Below are positions 62,500 to 64,000 of a stretch of DNA of 64,000 nucleotides, piece after piece. The first letter of the stretch is position 1, and each line of letters opens with the position of its first letter. The position numbers were made by a program, and so were the translations under genes. The notes below the pieces were generated by a model, which saw nothing but the letters and a program-made list of their open reading frames with translations, did no database searches and was not told the origin of the DNA. This DNA comes from Chionis minor (lineage: Eukaryota; Chordata; Aves; Charadriiformes; Chionididae). The stretch covers positions 940,566 to 1,004,565 of the forward strand of contig VZSF01006565.1 in assembly GCA_013398295.1 (NCBI GenBank), read 5' to 3'.

Positions 62500-63006
62500 T
62501 GGTGGGTTAACCCCAGCCAGCAGCTACGCCCCCACTCGGTCACTCTCTGATCCTCCCTACTGGGGGATGGGGAGAGAGTGGGAAGTGCAACAGTAAATAA
62601 AAAGTGCACGGGCCAAGCCGAAATGATGCAAAGGCCATCATCCACCACCTCCCGCCAGCAGGCCAGTGACCAGCCACTGTCTGAGCCATGGCTCCCTTGG
62701 AAAAATTCCCCCTCCCTCCATGCCGCGAGAGTTCCACTGCTGCCCATATTCCATAGGGCCTGGACTGTCTCTCTGGTCAGCTGGGCTCAGCTGGCCTGGC
62801 CGTGTCCCGTCCCAACCTTCTTCCACCCCGCAGCCGACTCGCTGGGGCAGCAGAGTGAACAAACGGAGAAAGCCTTGATGCTGTCCAAGCACTGTTCCGC
62901 GCCAGCTAAAACATTGTTGTGTTAAACACTGTTTTGGTGACAAACCTCACCCACAGCACCCTAAGGGCTGCTGTGAAGAAAATTAACTCCATCCCAAGCA
63001 GACCCA
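62500..63006 (-). mobile_element. Solo LTR of an avian endogenous retrovirus-type element
   Basis: Read on the minus strand, about 507 bp begin TGGGTCTGCTTGGGATGGAG, followed by TTAATTTTCTTCACAGCAGC. They end GCTGGCTGGGGTTAACCCAC followed by CA. This is the start-and-end pattern (TG...CA) of an LTR family common in birds that I recall as ERVL-like. Internally it has the GGACACGGCCAGG / AGCTGA block and a CTCTCTCCCCATCCCCCAGT block near the 3' end. No internal retroviral coding sequence flanks it, so it is a solo LTR left by recombination. The 5-bp flanks at the inferred ends (TACCA and GTATG) do not match, so either the boundaries are off by a few bases or the target duplication has decayed. 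It is in sense orientation to ADK. Confidence 0.85.
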
Positions 63007-64000
63007 GTATGCCCACTCCAGAATTACTGTTACGAGAATACAGCATGAAGATCCTGGAAAACAGATGAGATACTACCGTTTCATTCCAACACCGTTGTAA
63101 CCTTTCTTCCTTTTTCTTTTTTTCAGTGATCAACATTTAAAGATCACAACAGCTATTATCACATAATGGCCATATAAGAAAAAAAAAAATGGAAAAGGAA
63201 AAAATAAGCTTATCTTTCTAAAAGCAGGCTTGCAAAAAGGAGCCCCACGTCCTGCACAGTAATTCTTCCACCATTAGCTGAAGCTGCCAAATCTTGCATG
63301 AGGAAGTGATATTGTTAAAATGCATGACGACACCCTCAAGCAACTTCCAGTCAAATGATATAAAAGTGACAATATTTTTTAAAGGAAAAGACTAGCTAAA
63401 GCCTTGCACTGAGACCAGTATCTAAATCTTATCAGGATTTGGTTCAACATGTACTATCCAAATCTCTGCACAGAAATACCTATTAATTTTAGTGTGGCGC
63501 CACAAGTTGCATTTTGCTATAGCTTTTCAAATTAAAACGTCTATCAAAACATTAATCATCCAGGACCAGCACTTCATTCACTTTTACATTTAAAACTAAC
63601 TGTTTACAGCGCTGCTATTCTTTTGTATTCCGTTTCCTATTCTTTCCTTCTTCCTCTTCATCTGCTCAACCACTGTTTTATTTTCAGTCTAGTTTGTAAG
63701 CTTCTTGCTGTACAAGGAAATAAAAGCATATTTTCTGTAACAAAACATGAAGTAGCCACATTCCAAAGTTTCAATGTGGGCAAAAGTTAGCTCTCTCTTT
63801 TATTGCAGCCCTTAAGTACTGGCCAGTCTAGACACCTAATTCCAATATTCTTTACTCCATCGCCCTCTTATCCTGTTTTTATAATGCTACAGTTCTGCCT
63901 CAAATACCTGAAGTGCTGCACCTCACTTCCGAAGTTCCATATTTGTTACCTGAGGCCAAAGGCAGAACATCTCCTGCAAGACATGACAAGGTGCGTAACT

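Overview
The window looks like bird genomic DNA lying almost entirely inside one gene, adenosine kinase (ADK), which is transcribed from the minus strand. Three things point to a bird: ADK exons with vertebrate-type splice sites, several CR1 LINE fragments (the dominant avian and reptilian retrotransposon), and a solitary LTR of a type familiar from avian genomes. The DNA is AT-rich, has no long intact ORFs, and shows no prokaryotic organisation.

Two protein-coding exons are firmly supported. The upstream one (56845-57017, 173 bp) encodes the ADK segment that starts WMIQ and ends with a split Arg codon. The next one (51294-51402, 109 bp) encodes the segment that starts [16 protein letters not shown]. 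They join in frame (phase 0 in, phase 2 at the junction, phase 0 out) and together give 94 residues of a protein that is about 360 residues long in vertebrates. The 5' exons lie beyond 64000 and the 3' exons beyond position 1, so the window holds the middle of a very large gene. Both outer introns run off the ends: at least 7.0 kb upstream and at least 51.3 kb downstream.

Layout: 1-51293 is downstream intron with a small CpG-rich patch (about 9985-10225), a CR1 3' end (13126-13369), a second CR1 3' end (22639-22754), a decayed CR1/L3-like stretch (about 23300-23960), a GC-rich patch (26500-26665), a G-run cluster (43120-43150), a strong short hairpin (42652-42690) and scattered simple repeats. 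51294-51402 is an exon. 51403-56844 is an intron of 5.4 kb carrying an 0.8-kb decayed CR1 (54676-55478). 56845-57017 is an exon. 57018-64000 is upstream intron with a solo ERV-type LTR (62500-63006) in the same orientation as the gene.

I found no new multi-gene system, no CRISPR array, no RNA gene and no second host gene. The items most worth a second look are the intronic CpG-rich patch, the 42.65-kb hairpin, the sense-oriented solo LTR and the in-frame two-exon cassette.
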